A DNA stretch of 6,850 bases from SAR202 cluster bacterium (GTDB taxonomy: Bacteria > Chloroflexota > Dehalococcoidia > Lucifugimonadales > JASMAO01), in contig JASMAO010000130.1 in NCBI GenBank assembly GCA_030754315.1, positions 1 through 6,850 of the forward strand, written 5' to 3'. This document shows positions 5,118-6,850 of this stretch, one piece after another. The notes beneath the pieces are model-generated. The model was given only the letters and a program-made list of their open reading frames with translations, was not told the origin of the DNA and made no database searches. Position numbers and translations under genes: made by a program. The stretch's first letter is position 1, and every line of letters begins with the position of its first letter.

Positions 5118-6692
5118 ATGAATAATCCCCTTGGAAACCATACACCGACGGTCTATGGAACCGTACCCGTAAAATCCACAGTATACTTGGTTGGTGGTGG
5201 ACCTGGAGACCCCGGCCTTATAACACTCAAAGCCTTCAGCCTGTTGCAGTCAGCTGATGTAATCGTCTACGACAGACTGATAAATGACCGCCTCGTTGCG
5301 TGCGCCCAAGAAAACGCTGAATTGATCCCGGTGGGTAAGCACCCTGGGGGAAGAGGGGTGCACCAAAATAATATCAATTCGACACTAATCGGGAAGGCCT
5401 CGGAAGGCAAATCCGTCGTCAGGCTCAAAGGAGGAGACCCCTTTTTATTCGGTCGTGGCGGGGAGGAAGCTGAAGCGCTGGTCGAAGCAGGAATTAAATT
5501 TGAAATAGTGCCAGGCGTAACATCCGCTGTTGCTGTGCCAGCATACAGTGGCATACCCCTTACTCAACGTGGCTATTCCTCCCTAATCACAATTACAACG
5601 GGCAGCGAATCCCCAGACAAACCTGAGTCGAACGTCTCATGGGATGTTCTAGCTAGGTTGGATGGAACCATAGTCACGTTGATGGGATGGGAGGCGTTAC
5701 CATCTATCGTGGAATCCCTAATTTCAAATGGATTGGAGGCAGATACTCCAATCGCGTTGATTCAAATGGGGACAACACCCAATCAGAAAACAGTCGTTTC
5801 AACTCTCCAAAACATTGAGCGTGATTCGGTAAAAAGCGGGCTGGAACCTCCCGTGGTGACCGTTATTGGTAAGACGGTCACCTTACACGACAAATTACGC
5901 TGGTTCGATAATCGCCCGTTGTTCGGAAAGAGAATACTAGTAACTCGCACCGGGACCCAAGCTGCGATGTTGTCACACCTTTTGACACAGCAAGGTGCCA
6001 ATCCCATTGAGATACCCACCATACAAATCGAATCACTAGATGATAACGCTGAGCTCGATGCAATCCTATCCAACATTAGCATTTATGACTGGACAGTCTT
6101 CGCAAGCACAAACGTCGTGGACATGGTGTTCAGAAGGTTGAAGGCCTTGGGATTGGACGCTCGCGCCCTGCACGGCACCAAAGTAGCAGCTGTAGGGCCT
6201 AGCACGGAGGAGGCATTGAGATCCCGTGGAATAGTAGCCGACTTCATACCAAAACGTATCGTGTCGGATGCGGTCGTTGACGGTTTAGCATTACAAGGGT
6301 TAGCAGGCAAGACTGTTTTAATCCCAAGATCTAACATAGGCCGCGAGTCACTTTCCAAAGGACTGGAAAATCTTGGCGCCATTGTCACCCAAGTGGCCGC
6401 ATACCGTAATGCTATCCCTGAATCTAACCGCGACAGGCTATATAGTGCATTGGAAGTCGGAGTTGACGTCGCAACTTTCACCAGTGCGTCAACAGTGAAA
6501 CATCTCATCACACTCCTAAACGGAGACATCAGCAAACTCAATTCAGTGACGGTTGCTTGTATTGGTCCGAGCACCACCGCCGCAGCTCGAGAATCAGGTC
6601 TGATAGTAGATATAGAAGCCGTCGAGTACACCATTGAGGGGATGGTCCAAGCCGTAGTTGACCACTTCCTAACAACAGGACGGAAGAGATGA
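5118..6692 (+). CDS. cobA-hemD: fused uroporphyrinogen-III C-methyltransferase / uroporphyrinogen-III synthase
   Basis: Bifunctional enzyme. Residue numbers below count from a TTG at 5115; subtract one for the chosen ATG. The N-terminal half (about 21-260) is a SAM-dependent methyltransferase that makes precorrin-2 from uroporphyrinogen III, with VGGGPGDPGLIT (26-37), VRLKGGDPFLFGRGGEE (102-118), VPGVTSA (132-138) and GIPLTQRG (146-153). The C-terminal half (about 265-520) is HemD, which closes and inverts ring D of hydroxymethylbilane. It begins GKRILVTRTG (271-280) and includes FASTN (329-333), IPRS (403-406), FTSAST (455-460) and a GPST repeat (361 and 484). The fusion places the synthase next to the enzyme that uses its product. 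At 524 residues both halves are full length. ATG at 5118 lies 15 bases after hemC; the adjacent TTG is a poorer start. No strong ribosome-binding site is seen. The end overlaps hemB by 4 bases. Confidence 0.95.
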   Translation: MNNPLGNHTPTVYGTVPVKSTVYLVGGGPGDPGLITLKAFSLLQSADVIVYDRLINDRLVACAQENAELIPVGKHPGGRGVHQNNINSTLIGKASEGKSVVRLKGGDPFLFGRGGEEAEALVEAGIKFEIVPGVTSAVAVPAYSGIPLTQRGYSSLITITTGSESPDKPESNVSWDVLARLDGTIVTLMGWEALPSIVESLISNGLEADTPIALIQMGTTPNQKTVVSTLQNIERDSVKSGLEPPVVTVIGKTVTLHDKLRWFDNRPLFGKRILVTRTGTQAAMLSHLLTQQGANPIEIPTIQIESLDDNAELDAILSNISIYDWTVFASTNVVDMVFRRLKALGLDARALHGTKVAAVGPSTEEALRSRGIVADFIPKRIVSDAVVDGLALQGLAGKTVLIPRSNIGRESLSKGLENLGAIVTQVAAYRNAIPESNRDRLYSALEVGVDVATFTSASTVKHLITLLNGDISKLNSVTVACIGPSTTAAARESGLIVDIEAVEYTIEGMVQAVVDHFLTTGRKR

Positions 6693-6850
6693 GCACATAT
6701 CCGCAGAAAAGACTACGCCGCCTCAGAAAATCACCATCCCTTCGTAAACTTCATCAAGAAACGAGGCTATCAATCAGCGACTTCATATATCCAATGTTTG
6801 TAACTCACGGACGTAATTTACGGCGGGAAGTTGAGGGCATGCCAGGCATA
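6689..6850 (+). CDS. hemB: porphobilinogen synthase (5-aminolevulinate dehydratase), N-terminal part
   Basis: First 54 codons of a gene cut by the window edge. The translation MSTYPQKRLRRLRKSPSLRKLHQETRLSISDFIYPMFVTHG... carries the HemB N-terminal pattern: RxRRLRxSPxLRxLxxET, then DFIYPMFV, then the GMPG turn at 51-54 (MPG of the family). HemB condenses two 5-aminolevulinate molecules into porphobilinogen, the substrate of HemC in the same operon. The ATG shares bases with the cobA-hemD stop (ATGA), a 4-base overlap typical of translational coupling; AGGA lies 8 bases upstream. The active-site lysines and metal ligands lie beyond the window, so completeness and metal type cannot be judged. 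Confidence 0.93.
   Translation, partial: MSTYPQKRLRRLRKSPSLRKLHQETRLSISDFIYPMFVTHGRNLRREVEGMPGI

Noticed and set aside
6083..6634. 183-codon open frame on the minus strand opposite hemD
   Set aside because: It lies wholly inside the well-supported HemD domain, shows no recognisable motif, and its Ser/Thr/Ala-rich composition is what the complement of a coding frame gives.

Overview
The window is ordinary, gene-dense bacterial chromosome with mid-range base composition. It holds two divergent transcription units that point away from a 434-base intergenic region (2967-3400). I see no transposase, phage gene, CRISPR array, rRNA or tRNA. The most likely source is a Chloroflexota bacterium, perhaps of the Dehalococcoidia/SAR202 type. 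This is an inference from two things: the two-helix membrane anchor ahead of the YvcK domain, and a compact siroheme/haem cluster with a CobA-HemD fusion. No phylogenetic marker settles it.

Left unit (minus strand, read from 2966 down to 28). gatB (glutamyl-/aspartyl-tRNA amidotransferase subunit B) is followed by yvcK (UDP-sugar-binding morphogenesis/central-metabolism factor), whose start overlaps the end of gatB by 14 bases. Then comes a possible 40-residue membrane miniprotein with a well-placed Shine-Dalgarno sequence. A near-consensus sigma-70 promoter (TTGTCA, 17-base spacer, TATACT) lies 55-90 bases upstream of the chosen gatB start.

Right unit (plus strand, from 3401 to past the window end). 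The order is sirC (precorrin-2 dehydrogenase, NAD-dependent), hemC (hydroxymethylbilane synthase), a fused cobA-hemD (uroporphyrinogen-III methyltransferase plus uroporphyrinogen-III synthase) and the first 54 codons of hemB (porphobilinogen synthase). Spacing is 16 bases, 15 bases and a 4-base ATGA overlap, so this reads as one operon. The enzymes cover 5-aminolevulinate to porphobilinogen (HemB), hydroxymethylbilane (HemC), uroporphyrinogen III (HemD), precorrin-2 (CobA) and sirohydrochlorin (SirC). That is the trunk leading to siroheme, cobalamin and, from uroporphyrinogen III or siroheme, haem. hemA, which often heads such clusters, is not at the upstream end here.

Intergenic region. Besides the gatB promoter it holds a weaker plus-strand promoter candidate with an extended -10 element. 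It also has several inverted repeats, some mutually exclusive if transcribed, and a possible hairpin that would cover the sirC ribosome-binding site. This possibly regulated leader, the Cys-rich tail of SirC, the membrane-anchored YvcK and the miniprotein are the points worth a second look. I found no convincing undescribed multi-gene system.
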